Below are positions 1-6,655 of a DNA stretch of 21,562 nt, piece by piece. Origin of the DNA: Epulopiscium sp. Nele67-Bin004 (lineage in GTDB: Bacteria; Bacillota_A; Clostridia; Lachnospirales; Cellulosilyticaceae); NCBI GenBank assembly GCA_002007315.1, contig LNZQ01000161.1, forward strand, positions 1 through 21,562, given 5' to 3'. The position numbers and the translations under genes are program-made. Position 1 is the first letter of the stretch, and every line of letters starts with the position of its first letter. The notes under the pieces were generated by a model. That model did no database searches. It had not been told where the DNA came from and saw nothing but the letters and a program-made list of their open reading frames with translations.

Positions 1-1
1 A

Positions 2-55
2 GCTCTATACAGTAGAGGCGAACTGAACACGCCGATAAGAATAAGGGTTGCGTAG
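2..55 (+). CDS. tnpB: C-terminal end of an IS605-type TnpB, cut by the window edge
   Basis: The frame starting at base 2 reads ALYSRGELNTPIRIRVA and then TAG. The other TnpB in this window (14,511-15,761, minus strand) ends LYGRGELNTPIRIRGI, so this is the tail of a close relative. Only the last 17 codons are inside the window, so the catalytic state cannot be judged. The matching end hairpin lies just downstream. Confidence 0.8.
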   Translation, partial: ALYSRGELNTPIRIRVA

Positions 56-127
56 ACTTCCAAACTTTCTTAAATAAAGTTTTTAATAACTTTTAGAACC
101 CCACTGCTTTAGCTGTGGGAGGTTCAG
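2..127 (+). mobile_element. Right end of an IS200/IS605-type (TnpB) element
   Basis: After the TnpB stop there is a short AT-rich stretch, then TTTTAGAACCCC, an imperfect hairpin at 100-119 (CCCACTGC, loop TTTA, GCTGTGGG) and the end sequence GGGAGGTTCAG at 117-127. The same architecture ends the IStron at 14,441-14,475 on the other strand. This is the subterminal-hairpin end used by IS605-family elements, not a terminal inverted repeat. The left end and target site are outside the window. It could be a plain IS or another IStron. It meets the nuclease gene tail to tail and supplies that gene's stop codon. Confidence 0.75.
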
Positions 128-726
128 AACCATTTTTGTAGCTCATCTCTGTCTATTAACTTGACTCCGCATTTATTTGCTAGTTGTTTTGCGCTTTTAG
201 TGAAGTACGAATTAGTTACTACCATTGATGTTTCTGTCTCATAGTAGTCTTTTGCGCTATTTGCTTCGCGCACTGCACTTTGTCCTACATTTTTTGTGTA
301 TCTTTTGACTTGTACTGCAATTTTTATACCATCTTTTTCAGCTATGACATCTGCCCCAAAGTCTCTTGACCGTGGTGTGACATAGCTCTTATAATTGTGT
401 TTTTCTAATATATTGCATATAAATATTTCAAATGTATATCCATCCATTTTATCAATTTTTTCCATCTCTGCTTCTGAGTGAAGAATAGGAGGGGCTATTT
501 TCTTAATAGTTTGATGTCTTTTTTGAGAGCTTCGCTTTTTATATTTTGGTGTTGTAGTTATTTTGCATATTTCTGTTATTGCCCAGATTGCACTCCCTGC
601 AACTAATAATTCTAGTACTTGTGTTAAATATTCTGGGTTTTTTAGGTAAGCACATAGCCCTAATACTATTATTACTTGTGTTAACATTTTTCTGTCTGTT
701 TTGGTAAAATAATTTTTTCTTCTCAT
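124..726 (-). CDS. Membrane-anchored Mrr-like restriction endonuclease
   Basis: A 200-residue protein. Residues 14-28 and 34-52 are hydrophobic, consistent with two membrane helices, followed by a basic linker (about 55-75) and a C-terminal Mrr_cat-type domain (about 93-198). The PD-(D/E)xK nuclease signature is visible as RDFGADV (D126) and QVK (Q139, K141), followed by the family pattern NVGQSAVREA. Such domains cleave foreign, often modified, DNA; the membrane anchor suggests an exclusion or stress-type nuclease, which is inference. The ATG at 726 follows AAGGGGT. The stop TGA lies inside the end of the adjoining IS605-type element, so the last residues may have changed on insertion, although LIDRDELQKWF is close to where the family normally ends. 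Confidence 0.8.
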   Translation of the reverse strand: MRRKNYFTKTDRKMLTQVIIVLGLCAYLKNPEYLTQVLELLVAGSAIWAITEICKITTTPKYKKRSSQKRHQTIKKIAPPILHSEAEMEKIDKMDGYTFEIFICNILEKHNYKSYVTPRSRDFGADVIAEKDGIKIAVQVKRYTKNVGQSAVREANSAKDYYETETSMVVTNSYFTKSAKQLANKCGVKLIDRDELQKWF

Positions 727-753
727 TTTGTTACCCCTTTTTTATAATTAATT

Positions 754-794
754 AAGATAAAAGCCTCCTTCAAAACTAAGGAGGCTTTTATCTT
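754..794. terminator. Perfect 17-bp hairpin, probable bidirectional terminator
   Basis: The arms at 754-770 and 778-794 are exact reverse complements around a 7-base loop (CAAAACT). The stem core is GCCTCC/GGAGGC, flanked by A-rich and T-rich arm ends that give a U-tract either way. It sits between the regulator gene, whose stop it overlaps, and the nuclease gene, so it would limit read-through from one to the other. Confidence 0.75.
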
Positions 795-1017
795 ATGTAG
801 TTTCTTTTTCATTTTCGTCTGTTGTAATGACTTCGACTAAATCTCCAATTTGGACTTTTAGGCTTATTGCTATTCTCTCTAGCGTTTTTAGTGATACATA
901 TTGATTTCGACGGAGTTTAGTATATATTTGCTGGTCTAAATTGACCACATCTTTTAAATACTTACCCTCTAACTCTCTTTCTGCGAGTAGTACCCACAGT
1001 TTTTTATAACTTACCAT
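793..1017 (-). CDS. Small Cro/CI-type helix-turn-helix regulator
   Basis: A 74-residue protein with the layout of short XRE-family (HTH_26-like) regulators: KKLWVLLAER (helix 1), YLKDVVNLDQQIYTKLRRNQ (helices 2-3, with the recognition helix around QIYTKLRR), then SLKTLERIAISLKVQIGDLV, the usual LxxIAxxLxVxxxDL ending. There is no room for a ligand or oligomerisation domain beyond the acidic tail. The ATG at 1,017 follows AAGGGGTGAT, and a sigma-A-like promoter lies just upstream. It is divergent from the plus-strand plasmid genes, a position typical of a repressor acting on the shared intergenic region. Its targets are not known. Confidence 0.85.
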   Translation of the reverse strand: MVSYKKLWVLLAERELEGKYLKDVVNLDQQIYTKLRRNQYVSLKTLERIAISLKVQIGDLVEVITTDENEKETT

Positions 1018-1038
1018 TAATAATCACCCCTTGTATTT

Positions 1039-1068
1039 AGTATAGCATATAGTCTTAAAAAAGTACAA
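1039..1068 (-). promoter_or_regulatory. Sigma-A-like promoter for the HTH regulator
   Basis: On the minus strand, TTGTAC (complement of 1,063-1,068) and TATACT (complement of 1,039-1,044) are separated by 18 bases, about 20 bases upstream of the regulator's start codon. Both boxes are close to consensus. Confidence 0.65.
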
Positions 1069-1219
1069 GCTAATTAATAAAAAATTGGATTATCAAGTTA
1101 TAATATTTAAAAATCTAACATAAGTATTGGATATACCAATGAAAAAGGGGGTGGCTGTCTACCCCATATTATACTGCTAGATTAATGATAATATATTGAT
1201 TGAGAAAGGAGGTGATTAT
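1069..1219. promoter_or_regulatory. Divergent intergenic region with two inverted repeats
   Basis: AT-rich spacer between the HTH gene and the small plus-strand ORF. It holds ATTGG-ATATA-CCAAT (1,126-1,140), a possible operator, and GGGGT-8 bases-ACCCC (1,148-1,165), followed by TATACT (1,170-1,175), a possible -10 box for the plus-strand gene. No convincing -35 box pairs with it. Assignment of the repeats to the neighbouring regulator is inference from position. Confidence 0.35.
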
Positions 1220-1417
1220 ATGGCACTAGGGACAACAATCATCGTGGTTGCTACGACGTATAAAAAAGTGATAGGTGTCTATTGTATTTGCATGACACCA
1301 CTTGTAATTAAAGCTGCTAGTAAGCAGCTTGAGGGTAATTACCCTAAGTTTATTAAAAATGAAATTGAATTGTACTTTTGTGGACAAAAAAATAATGTAG
1401 ATACAAATGAAAACTAG
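1220..1417 (+). CDS. Small hydrophobic protein of unknown function
   Basis: The ATG at 1,220 is preceded by a near-perfect AAAGGAGGTGA ribosome binding site, so it is preferred to the upstream start at 1,196. The product is 65 residues: MALGTTIIVVATTYKKVIG, a second hydrophobic stretch (VYCICMTPLVIKAA), then a hydrophilic tail with one Cys and an Asn/Glu-rich end. One or two membrane passes are possible. No family is recognised. It is followed by a structured non-coding region and may be the first gene of the plasmid block. Confidence 0.6.
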   Translation: MALGTTIIVVATTYKKVIGVYCICMTPLVIKAASKQLEGNYPKFIKNEIELYFCGQKNNVDTNEN

Positions 1418-1435
1418 ATGTTCGCGCAACTGTCG

Positions 1436-1519
1436 CTTGACTGTTCTCGAGACTAGACGATTCTTTGTCTTTCTCTTCTCATTCCGCTACTCGTCCATCG
1501 GGTATTAGTCAAGTTTTTT
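1436..1519 (+). terminator. Long hairpin with U-tract, terminator or structured RNA
   Basis: CTTGACT (1,436-1,442) pairs with AGTCAAG (1,507-1,513), followed by TTTTTT. Inside, GACGA (1,456-1,460) can pair with TCGTC (1,491-1,495), enclosing a pyrimidine-rich loop. The outer stem plus U-run fits an intrinsic terminator for the small gene upstream. The long interior is unusual for a simple terminator and could be a small regulatory RNA. Confidence 0.45.
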
Positions 1520-1643
1520 AAGATCCTATACGTCAGTTCGGTTCCCCCCTCCTCCCCCTCCTTCCGTTGCCGGGGTGCTTGGAACGGATTAAAAGAATAA
1601 AATAGTAAGTCTGGTTACTTAAATTAAGAAAGGACTGAGTGTC
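1520..1643. other. C-rich strand-asymmetric intergenic segment, candidate origin or regulatory RNA
   Basis: A strongly C-biased run at about 1,540-1,565 (CCCCCCTCCTCCCCCTCC), G-rich on the minus strand, is followed by a G-rich arm. GTTCC (1,540-1,544) can pair with GGAAC (1,580-1,584), and a C-run can pair with CCGGGG's G-run. This contrasts sharply with the AT-rich surroundings and is not coding in any frame of useful length. It lies just upstream of the FtsK-like gene, where plasmids may carry an origin or leader. No initiator protein or known nick site was recognised. Confidence 0.35.
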
Positions 1644-2906
1644 ATGTTGCTTGAGTTATTAGTTGCAGCGTTTGCTGGCTGGAACTATGACAAAATTATT
1701 AATTACTGCTTACTGAGGAGAAACAAAAAGAAGTTACAGAGAGAATTTAATTCGGTTTTTTATGCACTGGGAATTTTAGATAAAGACAAGGGAGAGAAAG
1801 TTTACTTTCGGCATACCCTTGGAAACCAAAACTACATGGAATTTTGTTTTGGATTAGATGAAACTGTTACTGTTTCTCGCTTTCAGTTTAGATTAGAGGA
1901 TATACGCTCTAAATTGGCACTTGATAACTTGGAGATCGAGGCATATGAGAGAGCGATGTATTTTACAGTAAGAAACCAAAGAAGAGAACCATTGATTTTT
2001 AAAAGTCATGATGTTCCCGAGAGTCATATACCTCTTGGGTATAATGACTTTAATAGGCTTATCTGTTGGAATCTCTCTATAGACGCACATTGTTTGGTTG
2101 GAGGAAGCACTGGCGGGGGGAAGTCTACTTTGATCAGGTCAATCATCTTTCACCTGATCATTAATACTTCTTCTGATTTGATTTTAGTTGACTTGAAGGC
2201 TGGGCTGGAGTTTAGCCCCCTCCGAAATTTGAAAAATGTTATTTCTTATGGGGACTGCATTTATGATGCTGAACAGGCTATATATGCAGTAACAGATGAA
2301 TGTAACAGGAGACTTAAGCTGTTAAAAAAAGATGAATGTAAAGACATTCAGGCTTATAATAGTGGCAAACGAGTTAAGTTGAATAGGCTCTTCTTAATAA
2401 TAGATGAGTTTGCAGACTTAGCTACACTGAAGAGAAAAAAAGATGAACCAAACCCGATTGCTGATTTAATAGAATTAAGCAGAAAGTGTAGGGCGGTTGG
2501 TATACATTTGATATTGTCTACTCAAAGACCCTCGGCAAAAATTTTGTCCGGGGAACTTAAGGGCAATTTTACTGCCCTGATAGGGTTGCGCACTAATGAC
2601 ATGACTAATAGTCGTGTCATTATAGACAAAAATGGGCTTGAAGCCCTTTCTGTTGGAGAGTCTATAAGCGTTTTAGCAGGAAAAACAGAAGAATTTAGAA
2701 CTCAATTGCTTGAAGGTAAGCAACTGAGTGAACTTATCAAACTATATGCTAAAGATGCATCCAGTCAAGGCTCATATGATTCGGATGAGATAATAGATGT
2801 AGAATTTACAGTTGCTGAAGAAATCTTTGTGCCGTTACTTTCTAGTAAGGAATCAAAAGGTCTATCAGCTGAAGAAGTAGAAGAAATAGAAAAATTATTT
2901 TATTAA
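1644..2906 (+). CDS. FtsK/SpoIIIE-type DNA translocase ATPase
   Basis: A 420-residue protein. A short hydrophobic N-terminus (residues 2-22) is followed by a family-specific domain and a RecA-like motor: Walker A GGSTGGGKST (153-162), DLKAGLEFSP (183-192), Walker B LFLIIDEFADL (249-259) and LSTQRPS (291-297), all in FtsK/SpoIIIE order. There is no C-terminal gamma domain; the end is acidic. Proteins of this size next to a replication-relaxation protein are common on Bacillota plasmids and integrative elements, where they are thought to move plasmid DNA during transfer or segregation. The ATG at 1,644 follows AAAGGACT. The gene is 20 bases upstream of the next one, probably the same transcript. 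Confidence 0.9.
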   Translation: MLLELLVAAFAGWNYDKIINYCLLRRNKKKLQREFNSVFYALGILDKDKGEKVYFRHTLGNQNYMEFCFGLDETVTVSRFQFRLEDIRSKLALDNLEIEAYERAMYFTVRNQRREPLIFKSHDVPESHIPLGYNDFNRLICWNLSIDAHCLVGGSTGGGKSTLIRSIIFHLIINTSSDLILVDLKAGLEFSPLRNLKNVISYGDCIYDAEQAIYAVTDECNRRLKLLKKDECKDIQAYNSGKRVKLNRLFLIIDEFADLATLKRKKDEPNPIADLIELSRKCRAVGIHLILSTQRPSAKILSGELKGNFTALIGLRTNDMTNSRVIIDKNGLEALSVGESISVLAGKTEEFRTQLLEGKQLSELIKLYAKDASSQGSYDSDEIIDVEFTVAEEIFVPLLSSKESKGLSAEEVEEIEKLFY

Positions 2907-2926
2907 GAGGTAAGAGGTGATGAAAT

Positions 2927-3478
2927 GTGATTACTGAAAGAGATCAGAAAGCTATTAGCTTTGTTGATTTGATGAAGGTTGCAACAACTAATCAGATCGA
3001 TAGAGCTATTTATCAAAACAGGCGCGTAGCCCAACGTCGCCTGGCTGAAATGTGTAATTTAAAAGTGCTGTCGCGTACTAAAAATCTTTACTCAAACGAA
3101 TACCTTTATGCTTTGGGCGGTAAGGTTAATACTAACCAACTTAAACATAAGTTGGTTAGAACAGATGTGTATCTTGAGCTGTTAGATCTTGGTACAATCA
3201 AAATGGTACTAGTGGAAGAGCTGTATGGTCAAGTCAGACCAGACATGCTTGTTTTATTTGAGCCTTATGGCTCTACAGAAACATTTTTTTTGGCTGTGGA
3301 GATTGAGGTATCAAACAATACAATTAAAAGCAAGTATAATAAACTTAAAAGTAGTGGGGCTAGAATGCCTATTGTGTTGTATATTACAGAAAAAAAGGTA
3401 AAGGGAGCTAACTATGATTATTTAATTGTAAAACCTGATCTAAGTGATTTAGATAAACAGTTAAGGTCTTTGAGTTAG
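2927..3478 (+). CDS. Replication-relaxation-type winged-helix protein
   Basis: A 183-residue protein that begins ITERDQKAISFVDLMKVATT and continues QIDRAIYQNRRVAQRRLAEM, the winged-helix part, where NRRVAQRRL is the likely recognition helix. The second half (about 90-165) has VRPDMLVLFEP and FFLAVEIEVSN, resembling the endonuclease-like fold of the replication-relaxation (PF13814) family (conserved PD and ExE). It starts with GTG at 2,927 after AAGAGGTGAT; an ATG two bases upstream is followed directly by a stop. Family proteins sit beside FtsK-like ATPases on plasmids and are proposed to act in replication or transfer. The exact reaction is unknown. Confidence 0.7.
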   Translation: MITERDQKAISFVDLMKVATTNQIDRAIYQNRRVAQRRLAEMCNLKVLSRTKNLYSNEYLYALGGKVNTNQLKHKLVRTDVYLELLDLGTIKMVLVEELYGQVRPDMLVLFEPYGSTETFFLAVEIEVSNNTIKSKYNKLKSSGARMPIVLYITEKKVKGANYDYLIVKPDLSDLDKQLRSLS

Positions 3479-3548
3479 TAATAACCTTAAATTACTAGTT
3501 ATTTCCTGTATAAAATAAAACTGGTAATGACTAGTAATAACCTTAAAT
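3476..3548. repeat. Two direct copies of TAGTAATAACCTTAAAT
   Basis: The 17-base sequence TAGTAATAACCTTAAAT occurs at 3,476-3,492, where its first three bases are the stop of the preceding gene, and again at 3,532-3,548. Each copy is followed by ACTAGT or its variant, giving small inverted repeats around the unit. It lies next to the palindromic array and probably belongs to the same partition or operator region. Confidence 0.6.
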
Positions 3549-3590
3549 AACTAGTAATATCATTGTTTTACTGGTTATAATGTATCAAGT

Positions 3591-3739
3591 AATTACATGT
3601 AATTGCTCTTATTACATGTAATTACATTTAAATTACAGTAATTACATGTAATTGAATGTAATATCTAGTGAAAAAACGGCAAGAATAAGAGCAGGGAATT
3701 GCATGTAATATCATTATATTACAAGTGATTACATGTCAT
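3591..3739. promoter_or_regulatory. parC: Palindromic ATTACATGTAAT array, candidate parC centromere/operator
   Basis: Perfect 12-base palindromes ATTACATGTAAT occur at 3,592-3,603, 3,611-3,622 and 3,641-3,652. Degenerate copies occur at 3,651-3,662 (ATTGAATGTAAT), 3,698-3,709 (ATTGCATGTAAT), 3,718-3,729 (ATTACAAGTGAT) and 3,728-3,739 (ATTACATGTCAT). The array sits directly upstream of the actin-like partition gene with the ParR-like gene following. That is the standard place for a type II centromere, which ParR binds both to seed filaments and to repress the operon. Binding by this ParR is inferred, not seen. Confidence 0.75.
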
Positions 3740-3780
3740 TTCCTTTCATTCTAACGTTGAAAATAGAGAGGAGCAATCAA

Positions 3781-4722
3781 ATGCAAAATCAAAATTCAGT
3801 AATTCCAATTATAGGATTAGATTTAGGCAATCACAATATTAAAAGTAGTTCTGGTTTTATTTGTAGAAGTGTTTGCAAGGAGTTTAATTACAGCGATGAG
3901 GTAAATGAGCGTGGCTTTATTGTGTATGAGGGAAAAAAGTATGTAATCGGGTCGGGTGACTTCGATCATACAAAAGAAAAAAGTCGCAAATTAAATACGA
4001 TGCCATTGTTTTTGTACGCTTTATACAAGTCGCTTAAAGTGGTTAGTACAAATGTTAATGTTGTAATTGGATTACCATTGGTACAACATCAAAATAAGCT
4101 ATTAGTAAAGGAAATGAGAGAGAAGTACAAAAAAAGCTTTGGTTTTCAAATTACAACTGTCTATCATGATCGGACTGAAACAATTGATGTTTATTATAAC
4201 GTTAGTAATGTGATTGTGTTTCCGGAGTGTGTTGGTGCATACTATTCTCTTCCTACAAAAATTATGTCTCAAGATTTATTGTTAGTGGATATCGGTGGAG
4301 GTACTATTAATTTAGCATTGTTTCTGGATGAAGAATTGCAGGATTTTGACACTATCCCTCAAGGTACAAATAATGTTTACTCAAGAATTGCAGATGCTGC
4401 AAATGAGCACAACCTTGGAGCAACGTTCTCAGTTGAAGACATTGTTAGATATATGCAGTTTGGCCAAATAATTTGGGAAGGGGTTGTGGATCCTATGGAT
4501 TATGTTGATGCTATTATAGATGCTTTCGCATTAACGATAGTTAATCAAATAAAACGACGACATGCGAATTATAAAGCCTACAAGATACTCTTGTCTGGCG
4601 GGGGTGCTCAAATTATGAATGAAGCCCTCAATAGATATATTACTGCTACTGTTATAGATAACAATCTCTTTGCTAATGCTATCGGATTTCATTTGATAGG
4701 GTGTGAGTTCTATGGCTACTAA
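3781..4722 (+). CDS. parM: ParM-like actin (type II plasmid partition ATPase)
   Basis: A 313-residue protein from the ATG at 3,781, chosen because GAGAGGAG lies just upstream; an in-frame earlier ATG (3,733) lacks a binding site and falls inside the repeat array. It has the actin/Hsp70 nucleotide-binding signatures in order: IGLDLGNHNIK (11-21, phosphate 1), LLVDIGGGTINLAL (167-180, phosphate 2) and LLSGGGAQ (270-277, adenosine), then the ParM/Alp-type ending NNLFANAIGF (294-303). Family members polymerise with ATP to push plasmid copies apart. It overlaps the ParR-like gene by 11 bases, indicating translational coupling. Confidence 0.9.
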   Translation: MQNQNSVIPIIGLDLGNHNIKSSSGFICRSVCKEFNYSDEVNERGFIVYEGKKYVIGSGDFDHTKEKSRKLNTMPLFLYALYKSLKVVSTNVNVVIGLPLVQHQNKLLVKEMREKYKKSFGFQITTVYHDRTETIDVYYNVSNVIVFPECVGAYYSLPTKIMSQDLLLVDIGGGTINLALFLDEELQDFDTIPQGTNNVYSRIADAANEHNLGATFSVEDIVRYMQFGQIIWEGVVDPMDYVDAIIDAFALTIVNQIKRRHANYKAYKILLSGGGAQIMNEALNRYITATVIDNNLFANAIGFHLIGCEFYGY

Positions 4723-5053
4723 GAGGGAGCGTATACAAATTACATTGACCTTTAAGCCGAACCCGGAAGAAAAAGCTTTGTATGATTTTGTTAAGTCCCA
4801 ATACGATCAGTCTGCGTTCTTAAAAAATTTAATCAGAGAATATATACAAAGTAATCACAACAGCATACTGGCTGTGATGCCATCACAGCCAGTATCTCAA
4901 GAGACATTAATTTCAAAAGAAATTCCAGAATTAAATGTAAATGTAAAAGAAAAAGAAGCTGAAGAAATACCAGCTACTAAAAGTATTTCCACGAAAAGTA
5001 GACTTAATGCAAAAAGTTTTCTTAGTGACCAGTTAGGCGATTTAGATGAGTAA
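4712..5053 (+). CDS. parR: ParR-like centromere-binding protein
   Basis: A 113-residue protein from the ATG at 4,712; a GTG at 4,703 would add three residues. The first ~50 residues, including RERIQITLTFKPN (beta strand) and SAFLKNLIREYIQ (helix 2), fit a ribbon-helix-helix DNA-binding fold. The rest is a Glu/Ser/Lys-rich tail ending SFLSDQLGDLDE, resembling the flexible ParR tail that contacts the ParM filament. Its overlap with the ParM end and the upstream palindromes support the role more strongly than the sequence alone. Confidence 0.75.
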   Translation: MATKRERIQITLTFKPNPEEKALYDFVKSQYDQSAFLKNLIREYIQSNHNSILAVMPSQPVSQETLISKEIPELNVNVKEKEAEEIPATKSISTKSRLNAKSFLSDQLGDLDE

Positions 5054-5111
5054 GTAATTTAGGGCGGGATTATGGGGTACTCAGGGAGTACCAATAATCA
5101 GGGCGGGCATT

Positions 5112-5167
5112 TATAGGTTTAGGGAATGAAAGTAAAATTTCTTTCCTCTTGGCCTATATTTTTTTTT
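5112..5167 (+). terminator. Probable intrinsic terminator of the par operon
   Basis: TATAGG at 5,112-5,117 and the following GGGAATGAAAG pair imperfectly with CTTTCCTC and GGCCTATA (about 5,141-5,158). A run of nine or more T bases follows. A second small inverted repeat, GGTACT-CAGGG-AGTACC (5,076-5,092), and two copies of GGGCGGG (5,062 and 5,101) lie between it and the ParR stop; their function is unknown. Confidence 0.55.
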
Positions 5168-5174
5168 AAATGTG

Positions 5175-5204
5175 AGTGGCGTATAATGTGTAGTATACGT
5201 CACT
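5175..5204. promoter_or_regulatory. dif/res-like recombination site (two 11-bp inverted arms)
   Basis: AGTGGCGTATA (5,175-5,185) and TATACGTCACT (5,194-5,204) are inverted repeats with one G/T mismatch around an 8-base spacer, the geometry of a tyrosine recombinase core site. Read as 11-6-11 (GTGGCGTATAA, TGTGTA, GTATACGTCAC) it resembles bacterial dif sites as I remember them. It lies about 110 bases upstream of the recombinase gene. Use as a dimer-resolution or integration site is inference. Confidence 0.5.
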
Positions 5205-5313
5205 GCTAGTATTATCAATAGATTAAGTTAGAGGTCATTTAAGTTTTATTTGTATTCCTTGACTCTACAAAAATCTATTTAATTTTTAGTAGTAATTAAA
5301 GGAGGGCAATGAA

Positions 5314-5847
5314 ATGAAAGTATATCCCCTAGACGAGCAACAACAAAGAGCTTTTGAAATGTTGCTAAGAAAGAAAAATGAGAGAGATTATGTATTATGG
5401 ATGGTGGGTAGCCACACAGGGCTAAGAGTATCAGATATAGTTAGGTTAAAATTAAGTGATGTAAGCGGGCATTACTTAAGAGTCACCGAGCAAAAAACAA
5501 AGAAAGCAAAAGAAATCCGAATTAGCGGGAAGCTAAAAAAAGCAATCAATGACTATACGAGAAATGCAGGTATAGTTAGTGGCTATTTATTCCCGAGCCG
5601 CCAAAACTCGTCTATAAGTATTCGACGCGTACAAGCTATAATAAAAGCTGCTGCTAGATTATTAGGAGTTGAAAGAAATATTAATACGCATTCCATGCGT
5701 AAGACATTTGCTTATAATCTTTATAGATTGAGCAACAATAATTTAGCGCTTGTGATGCAAGCGCTAAATCACAGTAACCAAGCTGTGACACTGAGGTATC
5801 TTGGTATAGATAAAGACATGATAGATAATATTGTGGCTTTGTTTTGA
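5314..5847 (+). CDS. Minimal tyrosine recombinase (resolvase/integrase catalytic domain)
   Basis: A 177-residue protein, essentially only the catalytic domain. The catalytic set is complete: R38 in TGLRVSD, beta-hairpin Lys in KTKKAKE (about 62-66), H126 and R129 in HSMRK, H153 in LNHSN and nucleophile Y162 in TLRYLG. The N-terminal core-binding and arm-binding domains of phage integrases are absent, so multimer resolution or inversion is more likely than classical phage integration. The ATG at 5,314 follows AAAGGAGGGC. It closes the plus-strand plasmid block, meets the phage lysis genes tail to tail, and has a dif-like site in its upstream spacer. Confidence 0.88.
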   Translation: MKVYPLDEQQQRAFEMLLRKKNERDYVLWMVGSHTGLRVSDIVRLKLSDVSGHYLRVTEQKTKKAKEIRISGKLKKAINDYTRNAGIVSGYLFPSRQNSSISIRRVQAIIKAAARLLGVERNINTHSMRKTFAYNLYRLSNNNLALVMQALNHSNQAVTLRYLGIDKDMIDNIVALF

Positions 5848-5897
5848 TTGTGAGATGTTTGCCGATTGGTTATTTGATACATGTTTATTATTTATTT

Positions 5898-6644
5898 TCA
5901 ATGGGTAACAGTTACTGTTGGCATATCGTTTTCGTAGCTGATGGTTATTTTATCATCAGCTAAGTCTTTTAGCTTAACTATAGTAACCCCATCAATGATT
6001 TTACCCTGGACGGATTTTACATTACCGTTAAGATTTAACAATATAGTATTAGTATTGTTATCAGTTGGGATGGTGGTGGATTCTATTTCAGCAGTAGCAG
6101 TTTTTGATATATTGAAGTCGTTGCAAATAGTGTTTGTTATAGCAGTTACTACCGTTTGTCGGTATTGTTGGGTAACTACTTTTTCGATTTCGTTAGCGTT
6201 ATCTATAAATCCTACTTCAATCAAAATCGCTTGCATTGTACTGCATCTTAGTACATGCAAGTCTTTGCGTTGTTTTGCACCTCGATTGGTTGCCCCCGTC
6301 GCTGTGCATATTGCATTGCAGATGTTAGTTGGTAGGGTAGCGTCTGTATAATATAATACTTCTACGCCGTTGGCTATTCCTTTGTAGGCTTCGCCTGCGG
6401 CGTTCACATGTATACTTACATACAAATCAACTCCAAGGGCGTTAGCTTTATTTGTTCGCTCTTGGAGTGTTATAATGTCATCTTCGGTGTTTCTTGACAT
6501 GTAGGTGGTTATGCCTTGGACTTTTAGCTGGTTTTCTAGCTCCTTTGCGTAGTCTAATGCTATTGGTGATTCGTATTTTCCATTGGAGACTGCTCCCCTG
6601 TCCCAAGTTGAATTACGGTGTCCTGCATCTATATAAATTTTCAT
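5898..6644 (-). CDS. N-acetylmuramoyl-L-alanine amidase (phage endolysin)
   Basis: A 248-residue zinc amidase of the Amidase_3 family. The N-terminal domain (1-178) has the metal and catalytic residues in place: H9 in IDAGHR, E25 in YESPIA, H79 in SIHVNA and E143 in ILIEVGFIDN. It cuts the bond between MurNAc and the peptide stem, here to release phage particles. Residues ~200-248 (LNGNVKSVQGKIIDGVTIVK) resemble the copper-amine-oxidase-like stalk module seen on Bacillota cell-wall proteins, a possible wall-binding part. No signal peptide is visible, so export would depend on the holin gene 11 bases upstream. The ATG at 6,644 follows AAGGAGAA. Confidence 0.92.
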   Translation of the reverse strand: MKIYIDAGHRNSTWDRGAVSNGKYESPIALDYAKELENQLKVQGITTYMSRNTEDDIITLQERTNKANALGVDLYVSIHVNAAGEAYKGIANGVEVLYYTDATLPTNICNAICTATGATNRGAKQRKDLHVLRCSTMQAILIEVGFIDNANEIEKVVTQQYRQTVVTAITNTICNDFNISKTATAEIESTTIPTDNNTNTILLNLNGNVKSVQGKIIDGVTIVKLKDLADDKITISYENDMPTVTVTH

Positions 6645-6655
6645 GTGATTTCTCC

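Noticed and set aside
3591..3739. Rep-binding iterons of a replication origin
   Set aside because: The units are palindromic and lie directly upstream of parM with parR following, and no Rep initiator is present, so a centromere/operator fits better; a dual role is not excluded.
5941..6351. 136-codon plus-strand frame opposite the amidase
   Set aside because: It is the complement of conserved amidase codons; there is no ribosome binding site, and its hydrophobic composition follows from the opposite strand.
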